A stretch of DNA of 64,000 bases from Cycas panzhihuaensis (Eukaryota > Cycadophyta), in assembly GCA_023213395.1 (NCBI GenBank), contig CM041465.1:69633741-69697740 (forward strand), read 5' to 3'. Numbering within the stretch: the stretch's first letter is position 1; each line of letters starts with the position of its first letter. The position numbers and the translations under genes are program-made. Under the pieces are notes generated by a model that saw only the letters and a list, made by a program, of their open reading frames with translations, was not told where the DNA came from and made no database searches. This document shows, piece after piece, positions 10,465 through 22,237 of this stretch.

Positions 10465-11310
10465 GAGCATCCAAAAAACACCAACAAGGTACTGGCTGAG
10501 TCTCTAAACCTTATCTTGCATATTTTCATTTTCTTTGGTAATTTCATTTTTCCTCTTTAATTTCCATGCTCAATAGTTGTAAAAAAAACCTCTTCCCATT
10601 ATCCCATAGTTATCCAAACTCCTAAGGTCCTTAACTCCAAATTCTTTGTAGGAAGAATCCTAGTCCCTCTTCACAACCATAGCCCATTTCATCATTCACA
10701 TGCTTCTTCATCCTCTAGGGAATTCTCTCAACAGGATATTCTAAACCTTTCACTCTCCTTTCATCATGTTTCACCTCCTAGTTCAAAAATTGTTCTTCCC
10801 TCTTATAAAACCTTGCCCTGTCCAACCCCATCATCCAAACTTCCATATAATCAATACTCTTTTCCTCCATTAGATACTTCATATAGTTCCACATTCATTA
10901 GCGGGGCCCTATTAAAACCTCTTTCCCATAAAGAGTGTCTATCACAAATCCTGCATCCATTTTATTTTCCTAAGATATCAAGTTGTCCAACCATCCCCTT
11001 ACTTATCATAAACCCTTGTCGAAGCAACTTTTAGCTCTCACGTACCTCTCAATATATAACTCCTATGTCCCTATTACCCACACATCCAGAATTCTTGATG
11101 ATCACCATATCAACCCCGACTTCACCCATCATTTTTTGCATTATGCTTTGTAATTGTAGACAATCCCCATTATATGACCCCCATGATCATTTTCGGGTTG
11201 ATTTCCCAAAATCAACCTATTACCTCCCCACAAAACCTTCTCAGTATTCTCAATCGACCACATCCCTCGAGCGAGATCAACTGAGGGCAACATGTGCAAC
11301 CACAAAATAG
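10465..11310 (+). pseudogene. F second domain (unknown, shared with G)
   Basis: One reading frame stays mostly open from 10465 to 11310. It is Ser/Pro/Leu-rich and carries LNSKFFVGRILVPLHN, ALLKPLSHKECLSQILHPFY and CRQSPLYDPHDHF, each matching G (7011-7990). No hydrophobic run is long enough to call a membrane helix with confidence, and no known domain is recognised. Its conservation in two diverged elements of opposite orientation suggests it was coding when these elements were active. Confidence 0.5.
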
Positions 11311-11583
11311 GATTTTGGTCAGGTACTACCAACATTACACAAGTCCCAAGATTGTTTATGTGTAGGATGGGATACAAAATTCACTAGGTCCCAAACACAA
11401 GCATCTATAGGCTCAAGTTACATATAAATTATCCCTAAGAGAAAGCACAAGAATGGACCAAATTTTTGCAACATACAGTGCTTACTAGGTGGCAGGTTGA
11501 AGAATATGGCAAAGCTAGCTCCAAGCAAATCCACATGAAATAATTTATACTTCGAGGGTGAAGTATTTTAAGGGAAGGGGAGT
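11311..11583 (+). other. F 3' end and polypurine tract
   Basis: Continuation of the second domain's tail (NNLYFEGEVF), a stop, then the purine tract TAAGGGAAGGGGAGT (11569-11583) directly before the LTR. The tract is the expected plus-strand primer. Confidence 0.7.
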
Positions 11584-12052
11584 TGTTGCATACCTAATTA
11601 TGTGAATTTGATTTTTTGAGAATAAGGAGTTGCAAATGTGAAGTCAATCTTAGGAGAGAGAATAAGAAGTCAAGTTTTTAGTGAGAGATAAAATAGGCCC
11701 CAACCTATGTGTATAAATAGGGGAGCACTATTCATTTGTAAATCATCTTAGAGGAATTATTATGTCATCTAGAATAATGGCCTATGATTATTAGGGCACT
11801 ATTGTGCCTTTGGGAGGAAACTCTTACGTTGAGGAGGGCCATAATTGAGGAGGCTTCATCTAATATTTACATTGCTAAATTATCAATTTTTGTTGTATAT
11901 CTAATATTATGTATATTCTAAGCTATTATTTTCATATGCTAATTTGATTTATTGTTGAAAATCTGATGTTACTTATGTCAAGATGTTATTTTTTGGATTA
12001 TTTATGGTGTAGTTGCTATATGTTTCTGTCATAATTCTGTGGGCTTGCCACA
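11584..12052 (+). repeat. F 3' LTR (also the empty Copia-1 site)
   Basis: 469 bp, TGTTGCATACC to TTGCCACA, with TATA-like GTATAAATAGGG near 11710. It reads uninterrupted across the site where Copia-1 split the 5' LTR. Confidence 0.87.
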
Positions 12053-12275
12053 AGGTCCCAAACTAAAAAGTGTCTTGAGTCTTGGTAGCAGTGTGTACTA
12101 CATGTGCAATATCAACATATCTGTACATGAACTTCCTACATAAGTTTGTTAACCCCAAAAAGTTGTGTAGATCAGTGACTATCTTAGGTGGAGGCCAATT
12201 ACATATGACCCATACTTTCTTAGAGTTCGTATGAATGCCCTATGAGTCGATAATAAACCTCAAGTATGCAACTAA
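12053..12275 (-). pseudogene. Gypsy-E RT C-terminal piece
   Basis: The minus strand gives AYLRFIIDS, then WVICNWPPPKIVTDLHNFLG, LTNLCRKFMYRY and TATKTQDTF. This is the thumb/connection of a Ty3/gypsy RT (the 'FLGLANYYRRF' region). It is the middle piece of Gypsy-E, between Copia-2 D on the right and F on the left. Two stops are present. Confidence 0.82.
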
Positions 12276-12829
12276 TGTTGAGAAGGTCAAAGGTTAAGAA
12301 TGCCTAAAACCAATAATATCCAAGATCATGAAGATAGTTCACTCTAGTTCTAGAAAGCATAACTAACAAAGGAATGAAGTAAAAAGATAAGCAAGACCAA
12401 GATCAAAGGAGCAAGATAATACCAAAGTATGAGGAGAAGGAATTAGTCCAACTCCAAAGAAATACCAGTTGATTAGCAAATTGATAGCATAACATTACAC
12501 TCCAACTCTACATGTGAGACATGAGGAGACGTCTCAATATATAGAGAAATTGAGGTTGTCTAATAGCATTGGATGTCTGACAAGTGGCAAATATCCAAGT
12601 TACATGCAATGCATGTCTTGCATGTTATGCATGAAGGAAATGTGTCCTTTTGGGCTCTCAAGCGAGCAAAGATGCATGACGGTCCATTTGACCTTTTATT
12701 TACAATGTTATGTCACTAGGAGGAATGCGGGTGTGCACTTTATCACTTAAGTGATAAGTCACCCCATAAAGTACAAATAATGAATGAAAGAATAAAGTGA
12801 TACTTAACATGTAAACATAAGGTTTAACA
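12276..12829 (-). repeat. Copia-2 D 3' LTR
   Basis: 554 bp. The minus strand starts TGTTAAACCTTATGTTTACA. It carries the TTATCACTTAAGTGATAA-type palindrome (12744-12761) and the inverted repeat GGATGTcTGAC...GcCAAaTATCC (about 12570-12595) upstream of a TATATA box. The polypurine tract, read on the minus strand as TAAGGGGGGGT, is at 12830-12840. Confidence 0.92.
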
Positions 12830-12840
12830 ACCCCCCCTTA

Positions 12841-14400
12841 CTGTTTACAATGTTAAGGCGGACACCAAAACCATCTCTAAATTTTACAAATTGTTCTTTA
12901 CCAAGAGGCTTGGTAAAGATATTTGTTGTCTACACCTTTGTAGGTCTGTACTGGAGGTTGATTTCACCATTCTGCACATGCTCTCTGATGAAGTGATGAT
13001 GAATCTCAATGTGTTTAGTTCGTGCATGAAAGACTAGATTCTTGGCCAACTTGAGTACACTTTGTTTGTCACAATATTTCTTGGTGGGGTGATTTTGCTC
13101 AAGTCCAAGCTTTCCAAGAATCCGTCATAGCCAGATAGCCTCACAAGCTATGCTGACAGCAGCTTTATACTCTGCTTCAGTGGAGGACAAGGTACATTGG
13201 GTTGCTTCTTGCAACTCCACGAAACAACTCCTGAACCAAGGGTAAAACAATAACCCGAGGTTGATCTCCTGCTATCCTGACAACCTGCCCAATCAGAATC
13301 TGAGAACCCTTCCAAGATGAAGTCCTCATTATGTGCATATTGAAGGCCATGCTGAAATGTTCCTTTGATGTATTTGAGTATGCATTTTGTTGCATTCCAA
13401 TGTTTTTTACTAGGTTGAGACATATATCTGGACCAAATCCCAACTGCAAATGAAATGTCTGGTCGAGTGTTGGTGAGATAAATGAGGCTACCAATTAATT
13501 GCTGGTAAAGAGTGAGATCTACAAGTTCAGCTTCCTCATTAAGAGTAAGCTTTGTTCCATTCTCTATAGGCGTTGGTGCAGGTTTGCAGTCATGCATCCT
13601 AAATCGCTGCAAAATGTCCCAAGAACATTTTGCTTGGGATACGAAGATAGAGCCTGGTTGTTGCCATACCTCAAAGCCTAGAAAATAATGTAGAAGTCCA
13701 AGATCTGTCATCTTGAAACTTCTCTTCAAATCATCCTTGAGAATCCGTATCATCTTAGTGTCATTACTAGTGATCACTAAGTCATCAACATACAAGACAA
13801 TAAAGATAGCATGGTCTTTCCCAACTTTGATGTACAAGTTAGGGTTTGATGTGGATCGATGAAAACCATGTCTCAAAAAATAATCATCGATTTTTTAGTA
13901 CCATGCACGAGGAGCTTGTTTCAAGCCATACAAAGCCTTTTTTAGGTGACAAACCAAGTGCTCCTTGCCTTGTACTTTGTAACAAGGAGGTTGCTCCAAA
14001 TATACCTCCTCCTTAAGATCACCATTGAGAGAGGCGCTCTTCACATCCATCTAATAAGCTGGCCATTTGCATTGAGCAGTTAAGGCCAAGATGAGTCTGA
14101 TGGTATTCATATTGGCAACGGATGCAAAAGTTTCCTCATAGTCAATGCCTTCCTTTTGTTTGAAACCCTTTGCAACAAGTCGGGCTTTTTGGCGCTTAAG
14201 TGTACCATCAGAATGGAATTTTGTCTTATAGACCCATTTGCAATTGATTGCCTGTTTATGCTTAGGTAATTCTACCAAATCCAATGTTCCATTCTTTTCA
14301 ATAGAATGAATTTCTTCATCCATAGCAGCTTTCCAATTGTCATTTTGAGATGCCTCCTCAAAAGTGGAGGGCTCGTCAACACAAAGCATGTCAGCCATAA
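12841..14400 (-). pseudogene. Copia-2 D RT and RNase H
   Basis: RT begins near 14398 ([56 protein letters not shown]). The first catalytic Asp is in [12 protein letters not shown] (about 14050). YVDD is intact at 13783-13794. RNase H follows with FSDSDWAGCQDSRRSTSGYC (about 13310-13250). A frameshift near 13200 then breaks the LSSTEAEY segment. The end (EIHHHFIREHVQNGEINLQY, FTKPLGKEQFVKF) lies near 12860-12990. Scattered stops make it inactive. Confidence 0.88.
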
Positions 14401-15751
14401 GTGCATAATTGGTTTGTTGCCTATATTTTGATGGACATTTTCCTTCAATAATTTGGCCGTCTTGAACAGTCTATGTAAACCATTTAGGAAATTTTTTAAC
14501 TGATGTGACTTGAACCTTAATGTCCTCTGGTCTAAGAGATGGATCAAAAGAATATGTGCTAGGATCAAGTGGAGTAGTATCAGATGATGTAGACGGTCCA
14601 GCTGATGCAGATGATGTACATGATATGGAAGATTGAGAGGGAAGGAAAGTCTCAACAATTTTTTTGCCTTTATGAAGAGGAGGTTAGACGGATGCGGATT
14701 CCAACTCCTTATGTTCTTCTTCAGCAAAGATTACATCTCTTGAGAGATGCATTTTCTTCCCAATAGGATCATACAACTTGTAAGCTTTACTATGAGTGGC
14801 ATAGCCTATAAAGATGCATTTTAGACTATGTTTGTCTAACTTAGATCTCTATTGATCGGGGATGTGCATATATGCAGTGCACCCAAATGTCCTTAAGTGA
14901 CTGACGGTAGGTTTTTTGTCAGACCAAGCTTCTTTTAGTGTGATGTCGATGACTATTGAAGTAGGACTCTGATTTGCCACATAAGCAGTTGTGTGGAATG
15001 CTTCTGCCCAATATGCTCGTGTGAGTCCTTTTGCATGGATCATAGCTTTGGCTTTGTTTGCCAAAGTTCTATTCATACGTTCAGAGACTCCATTTTGTTG
15101 ATGAGTATCAGCAATAGTGAGTTGTCTCTGAATGCCATTGTCCTTGCAGAATTGAGTGAATTCATTTGAAATGAACTCACCTTCATTATCTGACCTTAGT
15201 ATTTTGATTGTATAGCCGAATTCATTCTCTACTTCAAGCCTGAATTCCTTGAACTTCTAAAATGCTTTAGACTTCTACGTGAGGAAGTAAACCCAAACTT
15301 TGTGAGAGAAATCAACTATGAAAGAGATGTAGTACAATGCTCCTCCAAAAGATGTTGTGGACATAGGTCCACATAAATCAAAATGTATCAGCTGCAAAGG
15401 ATATGATGCACACCATGCTTTGCCTTTAGGGAAAGGCAATCTATGTTGTGTCCCCATTGTACAAGCCTCACAAAGGCATTTTGAACCATATAGCTTTGGA
15501 AGTCCATGCACCATGTTCTTGTTTATCATCAACTTGATATTGTCTAAACTCAAGTGGCCTAGACGATGATACCAAAGTTGCATCTTTGTTGATGATTGCG
15601 TGATAGAGTAAGAAGAATCAAGAGTTATATCATTTGCATACAACTTATAAAGGCCATGGTCTTCATGACCAATAGCTACAACCTGATCATGCTTGTCACT
15701 GATGACACATTTCCCATTTTTAAACAAAATGCTCATCTGTTGCTTGTCCAA
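14401..15751 (-). pseudogene. Copia-2 D integrase
   Basis: Minus frame 15751-15275 has the GAG-pre-integrase zinc finger (LWYHRLGHLSLDNIK; CLCEACTMGTQHRLPF) and the first catalytic Asp in HFDLCGPMSTTSFGG. The core continues with DNEGEFISNEF-type text near 15180 (second acidic region, GG changed to EG) and NGVSERMNRTLANKAKAMI near 15080-15040 (catalytic Glu kept). The C-terminal domain (TAYVANQSP, KPTVSHLRTFGCTAYMHIPD, YDPIGKKMHLSRDVIF) runs to about 14710, followed by a Ser/Pro-rich linker to RT. Frame breaks occur near 15275 and 15090. Confidence 0.87.
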
Positions 15752-16000
15752 TTAGCTAACAAATAGCAAACTCTTCTCCATGGAAGGAATGTAGTAGGCA
15801 TCACCATTGGGAAATGTTAAAGAAGGATTTGAAAAAGAATGAAATGAGACAACTTTGCCTATACTAGAAATTTGCACTGATTCATTGTTGCCAAAAGTGA
15901 CTGATTTACCATTTCCTTCTTTGATGTCATAAAGAAGTTCTTCACTTCTAGTCATGTGATGTGATGCCCCAGAGTCGATGATCCAAGTTTGATAAACATG
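15752..16000 (-). pseudogene. Copia-2 D protease
   Basis: The minus strand reads YQTWIIDSGASHHMTRSEEL with the aspartic-protease motif D-S-G-A intact, the only Copia-2 copy here where it is. SVTFGNNESVQISSIGKV and YYIPSMEKSLLFVS follow, then a stop before the LDKQQMSILF segment. Confidence 0.85.
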
Positions 16001-17023
16001 TGAAGTGTGATAAGCACAAAATAGCTTATCCTCTTCTGTAAATTGATTTGTGTGGTGTTGATTACCACCTTTAAAACCCCCCCTTCCTCTTTGACCTCCT
16101 CGATATGCACCTCGATTTGGTCAAGGGGGATAGTGTTGTTGTTGTTGCTGAAATTGTTGCTATTGACGAGGCTACTGTTACCTCTGATGCTACTGATGTG
16201 GCTGCTGCTAATGTGTACGCTGAAGGTCGGCTTTCTTCTTTTGACAATCAAGTGCTATGTGGCCAACCTTGCCACAATAATGACAAATGACATTGGTTTT
16301 TAAGGTGTCAATGTTCATGTTCCCGAACTATTTTGTAAGTGAAGGTTTGGGATTTTGTTTAGCCTTCAACTTGGCCATGAAAGCTCTTGAAGTAGATGCA
16401 CCATCATCATTTTTTTTGTCATAAATTTGCTCCTCTTGAAATAATAAACTCTCAAGTTGATTGAAGGACATGCCAGAAAGAAAGCCATCTCAAGTGACAG
16501 ATGAGATGAAACTATTGAAATCTTTAGGCAAAGCTCAAATAGTGGTTGTTACAAGCCCATCCCTAGAAGCAGGTTTGCCTAAAGTATTCAATTCATTATA
16601 AATTTCTTTAATAGAAGCAAGAAATGCCAATATAGACTTTACATACTTTATAGAAAAAAGTTTTGCTTCTACCAACAAAATTTAAGCTTCATCTTGCCTT
16701 TCATACAAAGAGGACAAAATGTCCCAAGCTTCCTTAGATGTTTCAGCATTTGAAATGTTTTGATCAACATTCACATCAATAACCATATGTAAAAATGCCA
16801 AGGCTATTTCATCATTGGCCTCCCAAGTAGCAACATAATCAACATCAGGATTAACAACAACACCATCAATCTCCATAGGTTCAAGTAAAGGAATTCTGCC
16901 AGAAACATAGCCCCAAAGTTCATTCATCTTTAAGAGATTTTGTGTTTGCCTCTTTCAATCTTGATAATTCTCTTGACCTGTCAACTTGATTGTGCATGCA
17001 TTAAGCATGTTTAAAGCGGTCAT
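16001..17023 (-). pseudogene. Copia-2 D gag
   Basis: The ATG at 17023 (minus) opens MTALNMLNACTIKLTGQENY. The UBN2-type capsid follows with NELWGYVSGRIPLLEP, EIALAFLHMVIDVNVDQNI and TSKEAWDILSSLYERQDEA. Then come SAFL-type linkers, the zinc knuckle CHYCGKVGHIALDC (CX2CX4HX4C, about 16287-16246), a Gln-rich stretch (16200-16130) and an RGG-rich tail. There are four or more in-frame stops. Confidence 0.87.
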
Positions 17024-17024
17024 G

Positions 17025-17330
17025 TTAAAGTTGTAAAGAGCTTGAAGCTAGTACATGACTTGGAAACTCAATGCTTTCGTCACTTAAGTTCCACCTTCTA
17101 ATAAAACCAACAGTCTTGATCTTACTAGAAAATCCAACAACTAAATGGAGTGATGAAGGGTGGAGTACCAAGCAAAAGAGTTGGTCCAACCCTGATCTAT
17201 AGAAGAGATCCAATAGTTGACTAAGCCAAATCAAAGACAAGGCACGTAAGATTGATCTGCATGGACATACCATGCTTTCCTTGGGATTCAAAGCCCCAAT
17301 AACACCCTTTTCAAACCTCCTTTCCCTCAA
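17025..17330 (-). other. Copia-2 D leader ORF
   Basis: Open frame of about 100 codons just upstream of gag, in another frame. Its last 60 codons (LFYRSGLDQLFCLVLHPSS, KIKTVGFIRRWNLSDESIEF, PSHVLASS) are matched at the same place in copies A, B and C. No known domain is seen. It could be a true small protein, a trace of an older Gag extension, or chance. Confidence 0.45.
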
Positions 17331-19339
17331 GCAACCTTAATTGTCGTGCATTGACCATATGGTTGGTTGGTACCCTAGGGAATGCACTAAGCTTAAGGTT
17401 ATTTTAGAGGCAAGGTTTGAACCTTTTTTGGGCCTCTCCAACAAGATTTTAAAGTCACTTTTTAGAAGATTAAAGTGGACTTATGATTTATTTTACTTTG
17501 ATGATGTACTTATGAAAGATGCTTGATTAAGCTTACAATGAAAAGGCTTCAAAGGAAGCAATTTAGTACATCAAATGAACACTTAGAAGTCTTGTTACAA
17601 GAGCACTTAATGAAGTGAAAGAGTGCTATACAAATCCAAGTAAAATATGCTCGAGTACAATGAGCTTTGAGAAAGTAAGTACTTGAAAAAATGCTAAGTA
17701 CTCAATGAAGGAAAGCAAAGCCTTGTGATGAAAGTACAAGTGGGTTCTTTTTAATGCTCAAGATTGAAGAGAAGAAGACCACTTGCAAAACGAAGACACC
17801 AAGCACCAAGTGTTGGGACTTTAAAATAGTCCTAACGATCAACAAATAAAGTGATTTGATTAAATAAAAGTGTTCTTGAGCCCCTTTTTGTGACTAATGG
17901 CAATGAGTCACCATGCAAGGTGCTTTAGAGAAAGTGTTGAGATAGTGATATATATCACTTTGACAAACTATTAACACTTTAAATCACTTTAACAAGGCCT
18001 TTTTAACACTTATACAACATGAAATAAGTGTTAAATAAAGCTTGGAATGCCAAAAACAAAGGTTGTAATTCTAATTTTCTTTTGAAACTTTGAGCAACAA
18101 GGACGCCTCGCAGAGAGTATTAGAAAGCACTTTAAAACAAGTATTTTTAATCTTCAATGATAAGAAAATGACTTAGCATCAGCCATTTGATGAACTCACT
18201 ATGTATCAAAGAAGATTTTTTGACTTCAAAAGTGAAAAAAAGATAATTTTTTTCCTTTAAAAACTTAAGTTAATGGTCACCATGCAAGGTGCCTTTAATA
18301 AGAAAAGCTTAAAAAAGGAAAAAATTTCACTTTTTTAATGTGATTAATCACAAAAAAAACTCATGGATTAGTCTTTTTTACATTGAAGTGAGATTTTTAG
18401 TGTAAAAAAAGGCAAATAACAGCTGAAATAGAGTGAATTTTGCTTAGAAAAGTGATTTTAATTACTTAATGAATAAACTTTGAGTTTATAAAGTTTATAT
18501 AATAAAGAATATTCATGAGAATATTCTTAAAGTTATAACCCAAAGTTAATTTTTATAAAGTTCAAAGAGCAATTTTTAGAAAAAATAAAAGTCGAAAGAG
18601 AGATGGAACGGACCGCGTGACTTTCCCAACACGTAGGAGGCTCGATTAGCTTCTACACTCAATAGATTGAGATGATATTTGAGAGGCAGGGTCGCACAAC
18701 AAGTACGGAGGTGTCTCTTAAATTTGAGCTCCTTTCATAGCCTGTAGACAGAGAACGAAAGAAGTGAACCCAAAGTTAGGAGCACAATTGGAGAGTGAAA
18801 AAATGGTGGTGCAGCACTGTTTAACACTTTCGTACAACCATGAGGAGGATGCGTGGGGCCCACAAAGAGTGTGCAGACTTCTTCAAATGAGCAGGACACT
18901 CCAGCAAGTGTGCATGAGCAATTTTGTACTCTCCATGTGGGGTTTGAGGGCTAAAAGATGCCCAAAATTAATTCACAGCCTACAGGAAGTCAGTATCTTG
19001 AGATAATCTCAGTTAATGAGATTTAAAACTCATCATAATACTCTAGCACCTTGATTTGCAAGAAGAACCAGCTGAAAAGTCCAATTTTTAGTGAAAAACA
19101 CAAGAAAACGTGAGTAAAGTAGCTCAAAATCTCTGAAGAAGGTTTGAAAAAGATTTTAGATCAGAGTATAATGATCTCTAGCCTTTAGAATGCTCTAGAA
19201 AAGTCTTGATCTGCAATGGTAAGTTTAAACAAACCTTGGATCGCCTTCGGAGAGTGAAGGTCGTCACCAAGGGTTTGTACAACCCACTCTAAGTCTCCCT
19301 TGAAGAAGAAATCATAACAGAGGGAACTAGTCTCCTCGA
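17331..19339 (-). other. Copia-2 D leader
   Basis: About 2 kb of AT-rich leader without coding signature. It carries the stem-loop at 17812-17836 and three spaced copies of the GGCACCTTGCATGGTGACC-type motif read on the minus strand (17906-17924, 18101-18117 degenerate, 18275-18293). The plus-strand ORF at 18764-19006 has no family features and is judged a chance frame. Confidence 0.7.
17812..17836 (-). other. Conserved leader stem-loop (copy D)
   Basis: GTTGGGACT, 7-nt AT loop, AGTCCTAAC. A 9-bp inverted repeat with one mismatch, found at the same place in copies A, B and C. Confidence 0.7.
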
Positions 19340-19353
19340 GCTCTGATACCAAA
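19340..19353 (-). other. Copia-2 D primer-binding site
   Basis: The minus strand reads TTTGGTATCAGAGC right after the LTR end: a perfect initiator-Met tRNA PBS. Confidence 0.92.
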
Positions 19354-19912
19354 TGTTGAGAAGGTCAAAGGTTAAGAATGCCTAAGACCAATAATATCCA
19401 AGATCATGAAGACAGTTCACTCTAGTTCTAGAAAGCATAAGAGCATAACTAACAAGGGAATGAAGTAAAAAGATAAGCAAGACCAAGATCAAAGGAGCAA
19501 GATGATACTAAAGTATGAGGAGAAGGAATTAGTCCAACTCCAAAGGAATACCAGTTGATTAGCAAATTGATAGCATAACATTACACTCTAACTCTACATG
19601 TGAGAGATGAAGAGAGGTCTCAATATATAGAGAAATTGAGGTTAACTAACAACATTGGATGTTTGACAAGTGGCAAACATCCAAGCTACATGCAATGCAT
19701 GTCTTGCATGAAGGACATGTGTCCTTTTGGGCTCTCAAGTGAGCAAAGATGCATGAGGGTCCATTTGACCCTTTAGTTACAATGTTATATCACTAGGAGG
19801 AATGTGGGTGTGCACTTACTTAAGTGATAAGTCATCCCATAAAGTACAAATAATGAATGAAAGAATAAAGTGAATAAAGTACATACTTAACATGTAAACA
19901 TAAGGCTTAACA
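19354..19912 (-). repeat. Copia-2 D 5' LTR
   Basis: 559 bp, paired with 12276-12829. TATA-like TATATAGAG near 19623. The minus-strand start TGTTAAGCC has one change from the family TGTTAAACC. Confidence 0.92.
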
Positions 19913-20650
19913 ACTAACTCCTATCCAAAATAACCCTTACTCTTATTTGCCCTGAGTTGATGGCATCAAAGAGTGTCAAGTACCTCTTGCACATGCGAAA
20001 TGTGTTCAACCCATGTATAGTAGTAAACGAGTATCTCATCTAAGAAGACAATGATGAACTTCCCCAAGAAGGGACAAAAAATGCCATTCATCAATCCCAT
20101 AAAGGTCATTAGGGTGTTGGTTAGACCAAAAGGCATGACCAACCACTCATAGAGTCCTAAATGGTTCTTGAATGCAATCTTCCAAGTGTCAAAAGACTCC
20201 AGTCTCACTTGATGGTAACCTGATGCCAGATCGATCTTGGTGAAATACCAAGCCCCTTGCAGCTTGTCCATTAAATCATCAATGTGGTGTAATGGGTACT
20301 AATTCTTCATTGCAATAATTAAGTACTTGATAGTTTATGTAAAGGTGCCAGGTGCCATCTTTCTTCGACACCAAGAGCACTAATGAACTGCATGGGGAGG
20401 AGCTTAGTTGAATTTGACCTTTCTCAATGAGTTATATGTGTTGGAACTTATGTTCTTCTCCCTCGAGAATTGAAATCTTGTACAATGGCCCAATGGACAA
20501 GGTGGATCCCAAGAGCGGGTCAATGCTATGGTAGACTTCTTGAGTAGGAGGGAACCCCTTAGGCATCTCAAAGATATCTAAGTAATTGTCCAGTAGTTGT
20601 TGCATCTCTGAATGAATGGTATCTAATGGGGGCACTAGAGTCTCCTCCAT
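19913..20650 (-). pseudogene. Gypsy-E reverse transcriptase N-terminal piece
   Basis: Minus frames read KGFPPTQEVYHSIDPLLGST (near 20550), WYFTKIDLASGYHQVRLES (about 20250), FKNHLGLYEWLVMPFGLTN and FIIVFLDEILVY. These are the ordered blocks of Ty3/gypsy RT. The catalytic box is L-D-E instead of D-D, so the second Asp has become Glu. Stops near 20300 and 19970 break it. It ends at the Copia-2 D insertion; the RT text resumes at 12275. Confidence 0.88.
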
Positions 20651-21089
20651 ATGTCTGGCAAATAAAATAGTGCCCTCCTTCGCAAAATTAGCAAGTTGAT
20701 CGGCCTACAAAATTTTCACAACAATAACCTAAGTGGCCAATGAGATAAGCTTATAAGCTTGCCATCCCTTGCACGGGTAGTATGTGTTTTTGAACCCACC
20801 ATAAATTGCTCGCCTATTGTATTGATAGGGTCGACCTAATAAGAGATAACAACAACCCATGGGTGTCATGTCACACATGATTATATCTATGGAAGGGTCA
20901 ACTACAAAGGTTACATTGCAAACTTAATCTACTCGAGTCTATAGTCTGCCCTTTTTAACCCAACCAAGGTTGTAAGGCTTCCAATGAGGTTCTATAAGGA
21001 GTTTAAGATCACTAACTAACTAATCATATGCTAAGTTTTCCATACTACCATTGTCAATAATACAAACTCCAATGCGATCATTAACCTGG
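20651..21089 (-). pseudogene. Gypsy-E protease region (degenerate)
   Basis: Minus-strand sequence between gag and RT. Short coding-like pieces fit the plant gypsy protease-to-RT linker (YEFIDNGSMENLAYD-type text near 21050), but no intact D-S/T-G was found. The assignment is by position. Confidence 0.5.
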
Positions 21090-22237
21090 CAATTTTGGGT
21101 GAACGAAGCTTCTCTTTCAAGCGTAGAATAGTTCTTGGCCATGAGAACCAAACATGGGTTGGTTACAATTTGGTTGATGACCAACAATGTAGAGAGTCAT
21201 CAGTTGGGGTGTTGAATGTGTTTGCATCTTCGCTTACTCTTTCGCTACTAAGTTGTTGGCCCTGGGTTGGCCCTCCCACTTCAAGCATTCCTCATTAGAA
21301 TGCCCAAAGTGCTTGTGATAATTACAATATTTGTCGTGATATTTCCGCATTGTTGCTAGAGTGTTACATTATAGGGGTGGAAGAGCTAATGCAGTAGGAA
21401 GTTATTGAGGCCAAGAGGGATTCCCTCCAAAATTACTCCTCCTCTAATAGAAGGGTTGTCTTTGTTGGAACTGCTTCTGTTGTTGCAGTCTCTAGGGTTG
21501 TCTCTTGTGGATTTGACTCTCAACCTTTAGTGCATACTAATAGGCTTGGTCCAAGGAAGTGATCATCAAGTGGTCAAGCTCTTACTGCAAAGCAAAAAAA
21601 GACAACCTATGAACTTGAGCATCAATGTATGCTCAGAGCGGATTGCATCCAACATGGTAACCATCTTATGGAAGGTGTCAATGTACTATTGGACGACTTG
21701 TCTAGCTTGTTGCCAAAGGTGCAACCACCTTTATTCCTTGTCATTTGCATGTCTAATAGGATAGAATTGATCTTGGAGGACCTGTTTGAAACGTGCCCAT
21801 GCAGTGACCAGTGCATGGGTTCCTGCATAAGTTTACCACCACAACAAGGTATGCTCCTTCGTGTGGATTTCTACCACCAAAATCTTCTATTCATCAATGA
21901 GCTATTAGCATTTGAAGCATGCCTCTAGGTTGTGAAGCCAACCATGCAATACCTCAACATCGATGGTGCCGTCAAATTTGGGAATGGCGATTTGTGTGTC
22001 TAGCATGAACTATGGTTGGTGGAGAGGAATTGTTGTAGGGATTCCCAAGGCACTGATTGGATGTGCAATCAACTATTGAAACATAAGCATCGTGTTTTCC
22101 ATGACCTATATTTGAGCTTGACCCTACTCCCATAGCACCTGTGCTTGAGCTAGCTTTGTTCGCAAAGTGCATCCAAGAATAGTAGGGATGGAATCTAAGA
22201 ACATTTCAATGCCTTCATCTTCTTCTTGCTTAGACAT
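21090..22237 (-). pseudogene. Gypsy-E gag
   Basis: The likely ATG at 22237 (minus) opens MSKQEEDEGIEMFLDSIPTI. The capsid contains FDGTIDVEVLHGWLHNLEAC (about 21970-21910). The tail is Gln/Arg-rich. A zinc-knuckle-like YCNYHKHFGHSNEEC lies near 21330-21290, of the C-x-x-H...H...C form common in plant gypsy Gag. Stops and frameshifts are frequent. Confidence 0.78.

Larger units (their letters stand above)
569..12052 (+). mobile_element. Element F: gag-only (TR-GAG-like) LTR element
   Basis: Bounded by LTRs that begin TGTTGCAT and end TTGCCACA (569-6259 with an insert; 11584-12052). A PBS-like TGGTAGCAAAGC follows the left LTR at 6262, and a purine tract (11569-11583) precedes the right one. 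The flanks are gggtc and aggtc, a TSD with one change. After removing Copia-1 and the antisense element G, the interior is only about 2.4 kb. It holds a leader, a gag remnant and a second coding-like domain. No protease, integrase or RT is visible, so it looks like a gag-only, trans-mobilised gypsy derivative. It sits inside Gypsy-E. Confidence 0.75.
12276..19912 (-). mobile_element. Copia-2 copy D, full length, minus strand
   Basis: 7.6 kb. LTRs at 12276-12829 and 19354-19912 and a perfect 5-bp TSD actaa (12271-12275, 19913-19917). The minus-strand order is LTR, PBS, 2.3-kb leader, short leader ORF, gag, protease, integrase, RT, RNase H, purine tract, LTR. It interrupts the RT of Gypsy-E. 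It keeps the protease D-S-G-A motif and YVDD, but has stops and frameshifts elsewhere. Confidence 0.93.

Noticed and set aside
18764-19006. 80-codon plus frame in the D leader
   Set aside because: Not kept in copies A, B or C; antisense to the leader.
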